DNA from: a virus
Length of the DNA: 64,000 nt
Reading direction: 5' to 3' (one strand)
Virus record (IMG/VR): IMGVR_UViG_3300042691_027019
Span: 1-64,000 of that record
The position numbers and the translations under genes were made by a program. Positions 45,401 to 51,674 of the stretch are shown one piece after another; within the stretch, counting starts at the first letter, position 1; every line of letters begins with the position of its first letter. The notes under the pieces were generated by a model that worked only from the letters and a program-made list of their open reading frames with translations, did not search any database and was not told the origin of the DNA.

Positions 45401-46367
45401 GGCTGCTGATGGAATATCTTTGTCATCTGGAGATATATTTGTGGCCATAACATTTAACAATGCTGTGGGAATGAATCAAAGAAGAGAAACGTTTGCTGGT
45501 GTTGTGTCAGGAGAATTCTATCTAGAATATACGCCTCTTAACAGTGATTATGTGTTTGTATGGTTAAATGGAGAATCATTGACACAAGGATACAACTTCC
45601 TTTTAAATGGTAATAAAATAACCATAGGTGGAATTACTGTATCAACAACAGACAGAATAGACGTGATGTATTTTGCTGCGGAGAGTGCAGTTAATGCTAC
45701 AGGATTCCGAATATTCAAAGATATGTTGAACAGAACCTTCTTCAAAAGAATCAGTGCTGATAATACCACAACATTGGCTGCAGCACTGGCAGATGATGCT
45801 ATATCAATTACAGTGGCAGATGGTAGCGTATTAGCATCTCCTCCGGGTGGATCGGTACCGGGAGTCATATTCATAGACAAAGAAAGGATTGAATACTTTA
45901 TCAAATCCGGCAACACTCTATCTCAATTGAGAAGAGGCACACTAGGTACAGGTATAAAAGTACACGCAGCAGGCACACAAGTAGTGGATGCTTCAGGTTC
46001 TCAAACTGTGCCTTACGCAGAAACAGTTTACACAAAAACATCTATGGGAGATGGTAGCACCAGTATGTTCCCTACCACAATTGCAGCAGCAACACCATAT
46101 GAATTGGATGTGTTTGTGGGAGGTCGAAGATTGCCATACATGAGCGAAGATGGCAGCACTGTGAACTACACAGTGGATGGCAGTACTGCAAATGTGGCAC
46201 TTACTGATGCACCAGCAGCAGATGTACAGGTAAAAATCGTACAAAAACGTGGAGTAGTATGGTATACTCAAGGAGCGGGCACTGCAGCCGATGGTAAAGG
46301 ACTGCAAAAATCAACAACTAATCAAGCAAAATTCATAGCAGGAGAACCAACAAATGTACCTGAATAA
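33495..46367 (+). CDS. Giant modular baseplate/fibre protein, 4290 residues (gp7-like position)
   Basis: By far the largest gene of the window, coding for about 470 kDa. By position after gp6 it is the gp7-type wedge protein of marine T4-like phages, greatly extended. Modules read by eye: residues 1-160 wedge-like N-terminus; about 190-290 a cupredoxin-like domain with H222, C275, H278, M281; about 930-1010 a beta module like the C-terminal repeats; about 1665-1710 and 3410-3450 W-x-N-T-x-Y... sections like carbohydrate-binding CBM5/12 modules; about 2100-2555 a set of FG-GAP-like beta-propeller repeats; about 3225 and 3350 GGSGY-type strands; about 3530-4260 at least five GDGST-headed adhesin-like repeats. 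It runs uninterrupted without frameshift. The stop overlaps the next start by 14 bases. Confidence 0.85.
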   Translation: MADSPINSTTNYEVVTDSNGVTLRRSIAHLPSFYRTDNNHRFLTSTLDQLIQPGKLTRLDGYVGRQYSYTRQAADSYIEATSEDRANYQLEPAVTYTDKDTSSINPEDQVKFTATYDDYINQIKFFGGNVDNHDRLNKEIVYAWNPAVDFDKLINYREYYWLPEGPNPILVSNNGTNSVTEISVDHVGNTAYTFSTYDGVQNPTITLYRGNTYKFVLDVDGHPFYIMTEPFTTGIAEDGSTSVIYSSAVSGNGTEVGILTFTVPSDAPDILYYQCGNHQAMQGILTIKTITAVTKIDVEHEIVGTKNYIMSSGIKLSNGMKLKFIDNVTSATYKNKEFYVEGVGDHITLTDTARLITPESYSAETTELYDTVTYDSRPYAISFYRPETPDYITIKRDSPDNNAWSRYNRWFHKSVIKTSDDVNGNITALLETARAKRPIIEFDSGIQLYDHGTEGLNSVALIDTVTTDVFSTVVNSSGYIVDGISLAHGMRVLFTADTDSIVKNRIYKVNFVTVGGNSVINLTQEADGIPQDGQTVYAELGANYQGKTFYYSESENAWQQGQTKTALNQKPLFSLQDNNDIKFNDQTVYQNSSFAGAAVFEYKISETSPVDTVLGLRVKYNTINNVGDITFTSDLGSGSFTYKSGDKVISKNFGTGHVHYIISRTENEAKTSWIKRLEDSKQRVIRTFIVEANELRLFPIDVFANSVELEDLDVHVDVNSKVQNLNTDYTLVDGTTNKYIKFSYDLLVGDIVKIQCYSAAKRVVGKGLYEIPENLSVNPFNEQLKDFTFGQILNHVHDINEKNVELTGDIPGDSNLRDLPDVRTKGGTIIQHSAPLPQAMFSLIDQNANAISAIEYCSLEYQKFKEGFQSNIDIGRSYEGDPAAAVDEIIKTMHGDRGISFPFFYEDMIGYGEKVSTRTYTVQDSTETEYAIDSQFDINVSSNRAVYVYLNNTQLLQGYDYTFSETEDSVNITAALVEGDVIKIKDYSDTTGSFVPLTPTKVGIYPRFKPEKILDDTYLESTYVIVGHDGSKTVAYGDYRDDILLELERRIYNNCKIVYDSALLPETEVRPSGFTQGDYTIGEINNILSYDFYSWAGRNAVDYQKNEIYDDSNAFTFNYSSNKDSVNSEYLPGHWRGIYNYFYDTDRPHTHPWEMLGHSEKPTWWEDTYGPGPYSSGNELLWNDLAAGYDSGKESADPRYVRSDLLNYLPVDENGQLLSPIDSGLIDNYVSAGINKVWKFGDHSPTETAWRRSAQYPFAVIKLLALTRPAKFFGLFFDNSRLGLNVSGNVIDSDTEVAQNIRTAKYHLETSTDNETGTTTRYITGGYQPFVVNYLIKNGLDPAVFFYDKMKNLNVQLAYKLGGFTDKQNLRILTDSVSPGSTAGSQFIPDENYKILFRISNPINTFEYSGVLIELNTATTGDGSTLEGGYKVIGYNTIKPYFKIFEPLKNGNSYSIEAGNARATIYKDYGNVEKVVTYGTVFKDVQSVVNFLTGYGKYLESQGFVFDKFSRELKEIANWEMSSKEFLYWTRQGWAPGSAITLSPGAEGFHLSTKDSVIGRLKNLQGEYTVLDSAGSTVNSKSISTKRIGTTFEIISKFPESGIYNITMNAVQKEHILLFDNITVFSDILLQLATGFRQQRFRLIGWKTGDWNGDYYSPGFVFDEAQVAAWTANTDYQIGDTVEYNAKFYTSKVNHNSGNTFESDKWQKKKEKPAAQLIPNFDYKISQFNDFYNLESNNFDEGQQRLAQHLTGYQSRSYLDNLFLNDVSQYKFYQGFIREKGTLNAINKLVKAKFYGENIDLTIYPEWMIRVGEFGNTDNKKFVQIRMPDDTFTNNIQSIEILDNVSDSLDWEKSVRVLTSELYNKTIEYNSQETFSLYDYTEEGTDKDTVQKFKTAGYPRLLDVDHTAFTSTDLLNLDVSSITKNDLVWVAKKDNNDWDVLRLTSTVLKIIAMRSINNATQLEVILTGNHDFVAGDYFSILNSQSTQLNGVYKVYSTPTTASLIFNYNKSNRISSTVVLSDQSTINTYGNIYKWVSVRFDSMDNVNDRIPYSVYRDVDTANFVNGDRVFADNSTGKWAIYEKTDPYETKLLLSPDSVNEQYFGYQIVARNDSRTLIVASPGEGQGHIHFLYRAENQPGNLFSSTSSYEMNDGNDATSRLGETLTISTDENYIAAGAPYTNTLANDGSTRHENAGLIKIFAWNNVDKNYSFYNTVLPPTDDSSTLIDMNYGWACAIAEPSDASTVSTRPKFLFASAPGLNNNSGVVYVHTLQKDLADSTIPVWRQDSAIYSTESGSGKRFGHRLAVNDNADIIAISSVAPGTAGQVEIFTKNSVNDDGSSIEDGSTKHIFTHRQTLKGVNADGSTLNTAFGESISMSINGELLVISAPGKDQGEQNDAGAIYIYKWNADGSTNTYTLQQTIVAPESSTNMRFGSTVQINRANNRIVIGAEKFGNNRSMLFDNGATTFDLGDTDIVDLNIGSGGVFTATKYDTEFVIDDKLVTTNVDANDDFGRGIFITDTTVFVGSPQDDVLTNDGSTYRLDEGTVTIFDLKVRNSYAWTALSTETNLVNDKKVDSSFIFDSANNEIIDYLDYYDPVKGRILGIADREINYKTEWDPAIYNIGTKDKTVNTKTAWGEEHVGEVWWNMSTVRWVWYEQHGLEYQTKNWGKLFPGSSVDIYEWVESTLLPSEWNLRADTVPGLSQGVSGKPLHPDNTVFTVKQKYNTISDSFVNYYYFWIKNSVFLPAKNKSATERKNTTAYVSNLIENPLASGIKYYAITGTNSLITFNVKNSLTNDNTVLNINYKNNNNEDTAHSVWKLIREGDKDDSPNALLEKKWWDSLVGKDTSGNEVPDLTLPINQRYGNSVRPRQSWYVDRFAALKEIVDYSNSVLKTKELANSISYANLNSADPEPTEASGEWDRRVESYADLTYIDTRDISGIIDVLVASDEENSKGSWAIYNWNLTEWIRTKVQTYKTSTYYSLADWYADGYDTNTVIDKQVNYQYEVETIDLEIGRIVKVLRADTGGWKLFEQTAEGLKNVATQNGTIQLSKALYDYTIKNTGFDADDTFDANFFDQEPTIETRNILTALRDDIFVGDLKIEYNNIFFIGLRKVLEEQLYVDWLNKSSFINVTNSLRPLDQRKTYRVGNENFVEDYINEVKPFHTKIREYRLGYTTTETQDGINTDFDLPAFYDGTRIRNVDVSADVALMASYPYRFWRDNYKKYVDSIVVTKGGSGYITAPTVTLVGGTTKSVGPFTVLGRSNSGPTSGQSGYFYPLYTAAADADLADSQEGGTGTSSLFTFNEYPSIEFYMPDSDQNTAITDRPTGYEVYTTADNTQATARAIIQNGSVTRIQLLTPGSNYTATPRVVLTGGGSGGVTPADAARAYANLRNDLVRDISTTIKFDRVQSTATVLDWVANTAYAYNDLIRYEDGFYKVNSGFTSTEDFDNGLTYLTKLRGDEPYITAAERTLGLYQPDAGMPGNELSQVMTGVDYGGVMVTGLAFNSGQGWDRSPWYDNPWDTYGLSRVKTFYGDGSSTAFTFATAPSATDVYTVYINGVRQTSLVFRGDGSTKTFTVIPDDSSVVGNGDEIQFIPFDDDGVLTPTDDKTLDSLISGGLFGSAVGIAPSDIILEGDGFITPETSYAPEENVPGSMFDTVDIKVYTTPESGVPFIVNKNYIGDGLTLTYNIGQYPGTDDSVIVTVDGQTMRQNDEYTVDAAAKTITFLSTPVSGSKISIKSFAVSGSNYMVLNTFIGDGSTASFTTSARETFQLDSAASQLYVTVDGQPTTAYNYTVSGKLITITLHTGDGSTLLPPAAGKLIQISSFNQPAGSGRAYAEVRSEQLTHDGTNRYTLTYPAGAIGPYSGLTLLEVGGKILRGPDNTYYAGDGSTTSYSLGTDPANTVTVANEVEVYVNGSKKYQFTDYTVNIGTQQIQFVSAPSGTDVIAVSVLLDNHYYNEGSDVILKPTQLAADGISLSSGDIFVAITFNNAVGMNQRRETFAGVVSGEFYLEYTPLNSDYVFVWLNGESLTQGYNFLLNGNKITIGGITVSTTDRIDVMYFAAESAVNATGFRIFKDMLNRTFFKRISADNTTTLAAALADDAISITVADGSVLASPPGGSVPGVIFIDKERIEYFIKSGNTLSQLRRGTLGTGIKVHAAGTQVVDASGSQTVPYAETVYTKTSMGDGSTSMFPTTIAAATPYELDVFVGGRRLPYMSEDGSTVNYTVDGSTANVALTDAPAADVQVKIVQKRGVVWYTQGAGTAADGKGLQKSTTNQAKFIAGEPTNVPE

Positions 46368-47040
46368 ATACAACGCAATGACAGAACAAGAAAATAACAA
46401 AAATACTCAGCAAGAGCAGAACAATAAAAAGCCACAGGATCATTCCGGCATTAAAATGGAAGGACATATTAAAATATGGGATCCTTCTACAGGTGAAGTT
46501 ATTGTGGACAAAAGAAATGCTATTCATTATGAGAACATGAGCATAGCATTGGCTAACAGTCTTGCAAATAAGAGCACAGGATTCGTTCATGAAATGGCAT
46601 TCGGTAACGGTGGAACCACAGTGGATCCCACAGGTATTATAACATATCTAACACCCAACACCACAGGAACCAATGCATCACTGTATAATCAAACCTATTA
46701 CAAAGTTGTGGATGATAATTCAGCTACCAACAAAGACACTACCAGAAACAAAATGGAGATTCGTCACACTGCGGGAAACAAATACACAGACATAGTGGTA
46801 ACTTGCACACTGGATTACGGTGAACCCACAGGACAAGAAGCATTTGATAACACAACCAATTTTAATGGTGATTTCGTATTTGACGAGTTAGGATTAAAAT
46901 CTTGGGAAGGCACAGAAAATGGAACATCTAATAAATTATTGACTCATGTGATATTCCATCCTGTACAAAAAAGTTTAAACAGACTGATACAAATTGATTA
47001 TACTTTAAGGATACAATCGTTAACAACATTTACGGAATAA
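46354..47040 (+). CDS. Virion structural protein downstream of the giant wedge protein
   Basis: A 228-residue protein. After a Gln/Asn/Lys-rich N-terminus (residues about 10-30) it has GHIKIWDPSTGEVIVDKRNA, MSIALANSLAN and MAFGNGGTTVDP, a beta-rich arrangement seen in marine myophage baseplate/fibre regions, and it ends with QIDYTLRIQSLTTF. The start at 46354 (AGGAG 9 bases upstream) overlaps the giant gene; an in-frame ATG at 46378 without a ribosome binding site is the alternative. No enzymatic motif is visible. A short-fibre or baseplate-connector role is inferred from position. Confidence 0.68.
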   Translation: MYLNKYNAMTEQENNKNTQQEQNNKKPQDHSGIKMEGHIKIWDPSTGEVIVDKRNAIHYENMSIALANSLANKSTGFVHEMAFGNGGTTVDPTGIITYLTPNTTGTNASLYNQTYYKVVDDNSATNKDTTRNKMEIRHTAGNKYTDIVVTCTLDYGEPTGQEAFDNTTNFNGDFVFDELGLKSWEGTENGTSNKLLTHVIFHPVQKSLNRLIQIDYTLRIQSLTTFTE

Positions 47041-47045
47041 AATAA

Positions 47046-48266
47046 ATGGCTTATACAGTTAACAAATCTAATACTGCAGCATCGCCCAATCAGTACACAG
47101 TACAAGATTCTATTTTGAATACACAAACAGATCTAGAATTTGTGGGCAAAGGTTATGCTGGATACGGAGAAGTAATTGCAGAAAATTTTCTACACCTACT
47201 AGAAAACTTTTCTAACACTTCAGCTCCAGGAAAACCCATCAAAGGTCAGTTATGGTATGATGAATCATCTGCAAAAATAAAAGTTTACACAGGATCTTCG
47301 TTTCAACCAGTGGGTGGAGCAACCTATTCATCAGTGGCACCGGCAGGATTGAATGCAGGAGACCTTTGGATTGACAGCGACACGCAACAATTATTCTTTA
47401 ATAATGGAGCTGCAAACGTACTGGTAGGACCACCAGCTTCTTCAGGAACAATAAACGGTTTCGTTTACAGCACCATATCAGACAGCAGTGACAATGAAAG
47501 AAACATCACTAGAGTTTTCAACAGTGATGTGCAGGTAGCCATAATCAGTGATACCAGCTTCACACCCAAAGTGGCAATATCAGGTTTCGCTACTATTACA
47601 AAAGGTATAAATTTATCTACTGTTGTAACAGGATCAAAATTTACAGGCACAGCCACAAACTCAGATGCATTGGGAGGAGAAGCTGCTGGATCATATCTTA
47701 GAATTGACGGCGCAAGTACCAGCTCCACTACAAGATCTTTATCAATAATAAATGATGTAGGATTGACCATAGGAGCAGACAGTGATTTTAGAATATTGAT
47801 AGATCCGCTAGGAGTTCACATGCAGAATAACACAGTGGACGAAGACATAATATTTAGAGTGAACGATGGTGGAGTCGTTACCACAGTAATGACACTAGAT
47901 GGAACCACAGCTCGAGTAGGAATTGGAACCAGTTCTCCTACAACTAAATTAGATGTAGTAGGCACAGTGAATGCTACTGCCTTCACAGGACCTATCACCG
48001 GAACAGTAAATTCTTCTGAAATTAATATTCTAGCTTCTGGTACATTGGTATTTGAAGGATCTTCGGATGATATCTATGAAACTACACTAACAGTGGCAGA
48101 TCCCACAGCTGACAGAACAATAACTTTACCAAATAGATCAGGCACAGTGATAACGTCAGGAGATTCAGGCACTGTAACTGCTGCAATGTTAGCCAGTACG
48201 GTAACTTTGCAAATATTAGATTCTACAGGAACGGTATTAAAAACCATCTACGGCGCGGGTGCTTAA
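47046..48266 (+). CDS. Tail fibre-like protein, paralogue 1
   Basis: A 406-residue protein starting MAYTVNKSNTAASPNQ. Residues about 1-120 share a clear layout with the proteins at 54275 and 58273: NK... , F-x-G-K-x-Y-x-G-Y/F-G-E, N-F/L-x-x-L-L-E-N, then G-Q/E-L-W-Y/F-D, I/L-K-V-Y/W-x-G-x-x-F-x-P and a second G-D-L/T-W-x-D module. This duplicated W-Y-D/W-x-D pattern is common in phage collar or fibre proteins. The rest is Thr/Ser/Val-rich repeats of beta sequence including VGIGTSSPTTKLDVVGTVNA, a fibre-shaft type repeat. It follows the 228-residue protein directly. Confidence 0.75.
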   Translation: MAYTVNKSNTAASPNQYTVQDSILNTQTDLEFVGKGYAGYGEVIAENFLHLLENFSNTSAPGKPIKGQLWYDESSAKIKVYTGSSFQPVGGATYSSVAPAGLNAGDLWIDSDTQQLFFNNGAANVLVGPPASSGTINGFVYSTISDSSDNERNITRVFNSDVQVAIISDTSFTPKVAISGFATITKGINLSTVVTGSKFTGTATNSDALGGEAAGSYLRIDGASTSSTTRSLSIINDVGLTIGADSDFRILIDPLGVHMQNNTVDEDIIFRVNDGGVVTTVMTLDGTTARVGIGTSSPTTKLDVVGTVNATAFTGPITGTVNSSEINILASGTLVFEGSSDDIYETTLTVADPTADRTITLPNRSGTVITSGDSGTVTAAMLASTVTLQILDSTGTVLKTIYGAGA

Positions 48267-48291
48267 TACTGTATGGAAAATATTGTATTAA

Positions 48292-48320
48292 TTGACAGCA
48301 ATAACAAATACATTTATAAT
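48292..48320 (+). promoter_or_regulatory. Perfect sigma70 consensus promoter
   Basis: TTGACA (48292-48297), a 17-base spacer and TATAAT (48315-48320): an exact match to the bacterial housekeeping consensus, 20 bases before the ATG of the next structural gene. It lies in a 74-base gap between two fibre-region genes. Confidence 0.7.
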
Positions 48321-48340
48321 ATTATAGAGAGACTATAAAA

Positions 48341-49318
48341 ATGGCAGTTCGTAAACCTTTATATTATGATAGCGGAAATCTAAGAGAGATGACCGATGAG
48401 CAGATAGCTCAAATCAAAGCTAGAATGTTCTGGTCATACGTGTCAAATCCTTCTGTGGCACTAACAGTGGTTAACTCAGGTGGCACTCTAGGCACTATAA
48501 CAGATACTAGATTACAAGCGGGAGCAGTCAGTACAAGTGCTTCTTCAACTCCAACAGAAGCAGAGACGGCTGAACCCAGCATAGTGAATGTGGCAATTGC
48601 TAGAATACAACAGACCATAGCATCAGATCCAAATCCTGCTACCACGCCCACACAATACCCTGCCTACTACACAGCAGATGGCAACGTTAGAGCAATGAAT
48701 CTACAGGACATGTATGATACTTTTGCTATAGAAGTTTTCGACGGTGGATGGACGGCTGCAGATGGATCCACAGTATTTCCTTCATTGCTTGCTGCAGAAA
48801 TATACACCATACATACAACCACTTCCTTAACAGGTTACACAGCAGTGCCAGGACCAGATGGCAGCACCATAATACCGATATTCTCAGACACTCGAGCTGA
48901 TGTAGCAGCTTATGATGCAGGAAACATACCTGAAGATCAAGACCAACCAACCACCATACAAGATTATTATTTGTTAAAAAAAGATATTCCTGCTCTACCT
49001 GCTCTGCCTTCAATGGTTAGAGTCAATACTGACGGCAACGTGGTTGCCATGACAGGTGCAGCCATAGACACTGCTATAGGAGCAGCAATTAGATATTTGA
49101 TACAGGCTGAAACAGGATATAAAATACGTTACGAGTATGGAGTGAATGGGTCAGGCACAGGTACACCAGTTGGGTCGGCCATGACTGACAGTCGTTTGGA
49201 TGGTTCAGGCAATTATCAAACTCTATATGTTGGAGCAGATGATTACAGAGCTCAAGAATTTCCTGATGGTTCTCAACAGGTAATCAATGTATACACTTTA
49301 AAAGCAAGAGTGGATTAA
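48341..49318 (+). CDS. Virion structural protein, fibre-region
   Basis: A 325-residue protein starting MAVRKPLYYDSGNLREMTDEQ. It consists of beta-rich Thr/Ala/Asp-rich sequence with two DGST loops (AADGSTVFP, PDGSTIIP) and a duplicated theme: YYDSGNLREMTDEQ at the start, YYTADGNVRAMNLQD in the middle and VRVNTDGNVVAMTGAA later, three copies of an x-DGN/SGN-L/V-R/V-x-M unit. It is preceded by an exact sigma70 promoter rather than a late box. Its stop overlaps the next start (TTAATGAA). Function within the fibre complex is unknown. Confidence 0.7.
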   Translation: MAVRKPLYYDSGNLREMTDEQIAQIKARMFWSYVSNPSVALTVVNSGGTLGTITDTRLQAGAVSTSASSTPTEAETAEPSIVNVAIARIQQTIASDPNPATTPTQYPAYYTADGNVRAMNLQDMYDTFAIEVFDGGWTAADGSTVFPSLLAAEIYTIHTTTSLTGYTAVPGPDGSTIIPIFSDTRADVAAYDAGNIPEDQDQPTTIQDYYLLKKDIPALPALPSMVRVNTDGNVVAMTGAAIDTAIGAAIRYLIQAETGYKIRYEYGVNGSGTGTPVGSAMTDSRLDGSGNYQTLYVGADDYRAQEFPDGSQQVINVYTLKARVD

Positions 49319-49806
49319 TGAATTTAGATAAAGGAAAGTTTATTAATGCAGTATTTGCCAGCAGCAAAAAGAAATTAATTCTAGCAATTTGGCAAGACAT
49401 CGAAACCAAACAACAGCACGAAATAGCAATAGAAACAGATCTTAACAATAAAATGTATGTTAAATTATTAGAAACTTTCACCACAGACGAGATTTCTACA
49501 ATGACAGATCAAAAACGCAAACATGCAGCAAAAAGTTGGGAATTAATAGTGAAAGATATTGCTGAAAAATATGGTTTAATATATGATCCTTCAGCAACTA
49601 ATCCTCAAGACAAATTGGTTATAGATCATTTATTCAATCCTCCAGAGGGAGAAGCAGGTATGGAATTATTATTCAATACTAAATTAAAAATATTTGATCT
49701 TCCACAAGTAACTCAATCCACTAATTCTGAATTAAAGAAAAAACTTAGAGAAGCAAAAACTCCTTTAGAATCTCTATATATTGCCGGAAAATTTCTATAC
49801 GAATAG
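49318..49806 (+). CDS. Hypothetical protein in the fibre region
   Basis: A 162-residue charged protein, MNLDKGKFINAVFASSKKK, with alternating strands and helices and a C-terminal helix (KKKLREAKTPLESLYIAGKFLYE). No known motif is visible; it is not fibre-like in composition. It begins at the stop of the previous gene, so it is coupled to it, and its last 12 bases overlap the convergent glycosyltransferase gene. It marks the left border of the minus-strand island. Confidence 0.55.
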   Translation: MNLDKGKFINAVFASSKKKLILAIWQDIETKQQHEIAIETDLNNKMYVKLLETFTTDEISTMTDQKRKHAAKSWELIVKDIAEKYGLIYDPSATNPQDKLVIDHLFNPPEGEAGMELLFNTKLKIFDLPQVTQSTNSELKKKLREAKTPLESLYIAGKFLYE

Positions 49807-50493
49807 ATTATATTTTGCCCAATCATGAGGATGATTATCCATGTGGGTAAAATGAACAAATTTAATTTCAGGATAAAATTCATTGCCTAAGAACATATAA
49901 GGATTACCGGTTACTTCGTTATAGCGACGATTTAACATAGTTAATGTATGACGTGCAAAATGTCTTTCTCGAGCTTCCATTCTACAGAACCATGCTTTCG
50001 GCAGTGTTACTAGTTTTAATTGTTCTCTCACAGAATCTTCTATAAAATGCTGTTCGCCATTAACTGGTCCAGATGTATAACCTTCTTCGATATATTTCTT
50101 TTGCCAATGTATAGGGTCTTTTATAAACTTTTTATAAATGTAATGACAATCACGAGGATAGTATTTGTAGAATCCACCATTGATAGTAAATCTTTCTTTT
50201 TCTTCACCTTTAAGATCTCTCCACCAACCGGGTGCAGCTAAGAATTCTCCAGGCTGTATGGGATATTCAAATATTTTTTTATAATCATTGATTAATAGTA
50301 TATCAATATCTATGACACAAATAGGTTCATCTTGTTCCAGAGTCATGCCATACATTTTGTTCCATTGTAATTTAATGTTGTCAGACATAGGAGATCTGAT
50401 CCAATGAAACTCATATTCGGGTAATTTAGATTCCAAATATTTCTCATATTCAGGTCCGTATCTATCACCAATTCTAACTGCTATTATTTTCAT
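49795..50493 (-). CDS. Glycosyltransferase-like protein A (GT-A fold, DxD motif)
   Basis: A 232-residue protein. VRIGDRYGPEYEKYLESKL at the start and the CVIDIDILLI strand with a D-I-D metal motif at about residues 71-78 point to a GT-A nucleotide-sugar transferase. INGGFYKYYP and HFIEDSVREQL would form part of the acceptor site. It is a paralogue of the protein at 51674 (compare VKWGDKYSAEYVNRLY). It is the last gene of the minus-strand island, coupled to the methyltransferase by a TAATG junction, and converges on the 162-residue gene. Confidence 0.72.
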   Translation of the reverse strand: MKIIAVRIGDRYGPEYEKYLESKLPEYEFHWIRSPMSDNIKLQWNKMYGMTLEQDEPICVIDIDILLINDYKKIFEYPIQPGEFLAAPGWWRDLKGEEKERFTINGGFYKYYPRDCHYIYKKFIKDPIHWQKKYIEEGYTSGPVNGEQHFIEDSVREQLKLVTLPKAWFCRMEARERHFARHTLTMLNRRYNEVTGNPYMFLGNEFYPEIKFVHFTHMDNHPHDWAKYNLFV

Positions 50494-51674
50494 TATATTT
50501 TTTTGATAGCCATTTGATTATTTTTTGGTAAATTTAATATCTCTATGTTTTTAGAATATTTTTTTAAGAAATTGTCCACAGCAGGTTTAGGAGTTAAGTT
50601 AATATCTTCGTTGATTTCATTAGTATTAAAATTTTTAGATTGCCAACCATGTGCATCATCAATTAAGATTATTCCGTTTGTTGATAACATGTTATAACTT
50701 AATTCGAGATCATTACTCACAGTGTTTGATCGATGATCACCATCGATGTAAACAAAATCAAACTGTCTTTTAATTTCAATCATATGATTTAATGTTTCTA
50801 AGGATGAAAGTTTGTGGAAACATATATTTTTTTTATTTTTGCATATAGATAAATTGTTTCGCCAATTTTTTTCTACTTGATCAAAGTAATTCTGTTCAAG
50901 ATCATAGACCGAGCTATTAAATGGATCTATTGTGTCTATTTTTAAATCAGCATAGTGATCTGCCAACCAAAGTGTATATCTTCCTTCAAATGTACCTATT
51001 TCTAAAACGTTCTTAGGAAGTCCGTGATTTTTAAAAAGATATTTGGTATTTTCTATCGCTGATTTGGTCCAATCTGTGTTAAAAACATATTGATTAAATT
51101 TAGCAACATATTCTTGTATGGACATTCTTGGTCTGTCAAAGTTTTTTATATCACCTCTGTAATAAATGTATCTCCAGCTGTAAGGGTCTTCAGGTCTTTT
51201 CCCTACCAAATACAGCATAGGATCATCATTTATCCATCCAGACTGTTTAGGGAATAAAGTTTTAGATATGTTTTCTCCTGGATTTCTAGAGATAAAATAA
51301 AAATCATATTTTTTCATTTCTTTGCAATCATTATTGAAAAGTATATTTGAAGCATCAAGATAAATTTTTTTTAGTAACCACCATGGTGTGAGTTTGGAGT
51401 ATTTTGGGTTTGCAAAAAATTTAGTGCAACATCTTATTACATTCTCTTTGTATTTGCCACCATTAACTGCAGTGCATGAATAAGCTGGTTCCCCATTGAT
51501 AATAGCACACATAAAATATTCATCATCATTGGATCGAATAGCTTTGTCTGCTTTTTTTTGTTTAGCGATGTGTTGCAGATATTCAAACTCGTTATATAAT
51601 TGATCTCCAACCATGTATGTTACGTCAAATTTTAAGTTATTTTTTTCAATTTGATAATTCTGTTCAAAATACAT
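50493..51674 (-). CDS. Class I SAM-dependent methyltransferase with extra N-terminal domain
   Basis: A 393-residue protein from the ATG at 51674, which forms a TAATG junction with the preceding gene. The C-terminal half is a class I methyltransferase: VLEIGTFEGRYTLWLADHY is motif I (SAM binding), IDTIDPF the acidic loop, FDFVYIDGDHRS motif IV, and GIILIDDAHGW follows. This pattern resembles Methyltransf_24-type enzymes acting on small molecules or sugars. The first 190 residues (CAIINGEPAYSCTAVNGG, PWWLLKKIYLDASN) form a separate domain, possibly acyltransferase-like, that I cannot identify. Its neighbours are two glycosyltransferases, which makes a glycan or sugar substrate likely. Confidence 0.78.
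   Translation of the reverse strand: MYFEQNYQIEKNNLKFDVTYMVGDQLYNEFEYLQHIAKQKKADKAIRSNDDEYFMCAIINGEPAYSCTAVNGGKYKENVIRCCTKFFANPKYSKLTPWWLLKKIYLDASNILFNNDCKEMKKYDFYFISRNPGENISKTLFPKQSGWINDDPMLYLVGKRPEDPYSWRYIYYRGDIKNFDRPRMSIQEYVAKFNQYVFNTDWTKSAIENTKYLFKNHGLPKNVLEIGTFEGRYTLWLADHYADLKIDTIDPFNSSVYDLEQNYFDQVEKNWRNNLSICKNKKNICFHKLSSLETLNHMIEIKRQFDFVYIDGDHRSNTVSNDLELSYNMLSTNGIILIDDAHGWQSKNFNTNEINEDINLTPKPAVDNFLKKYSKNIEILNLPKNNQMAIKKI

Noticed and set aside
46363-46370. AATAAATA as a late promoter inside the 46354 gene
   Set aside because: It lies only 8 bases before the internal ATG at 46378, leaving no leader, and overlaps the stop codon of the giant gene. Chance in AT-rich sequence is likely.
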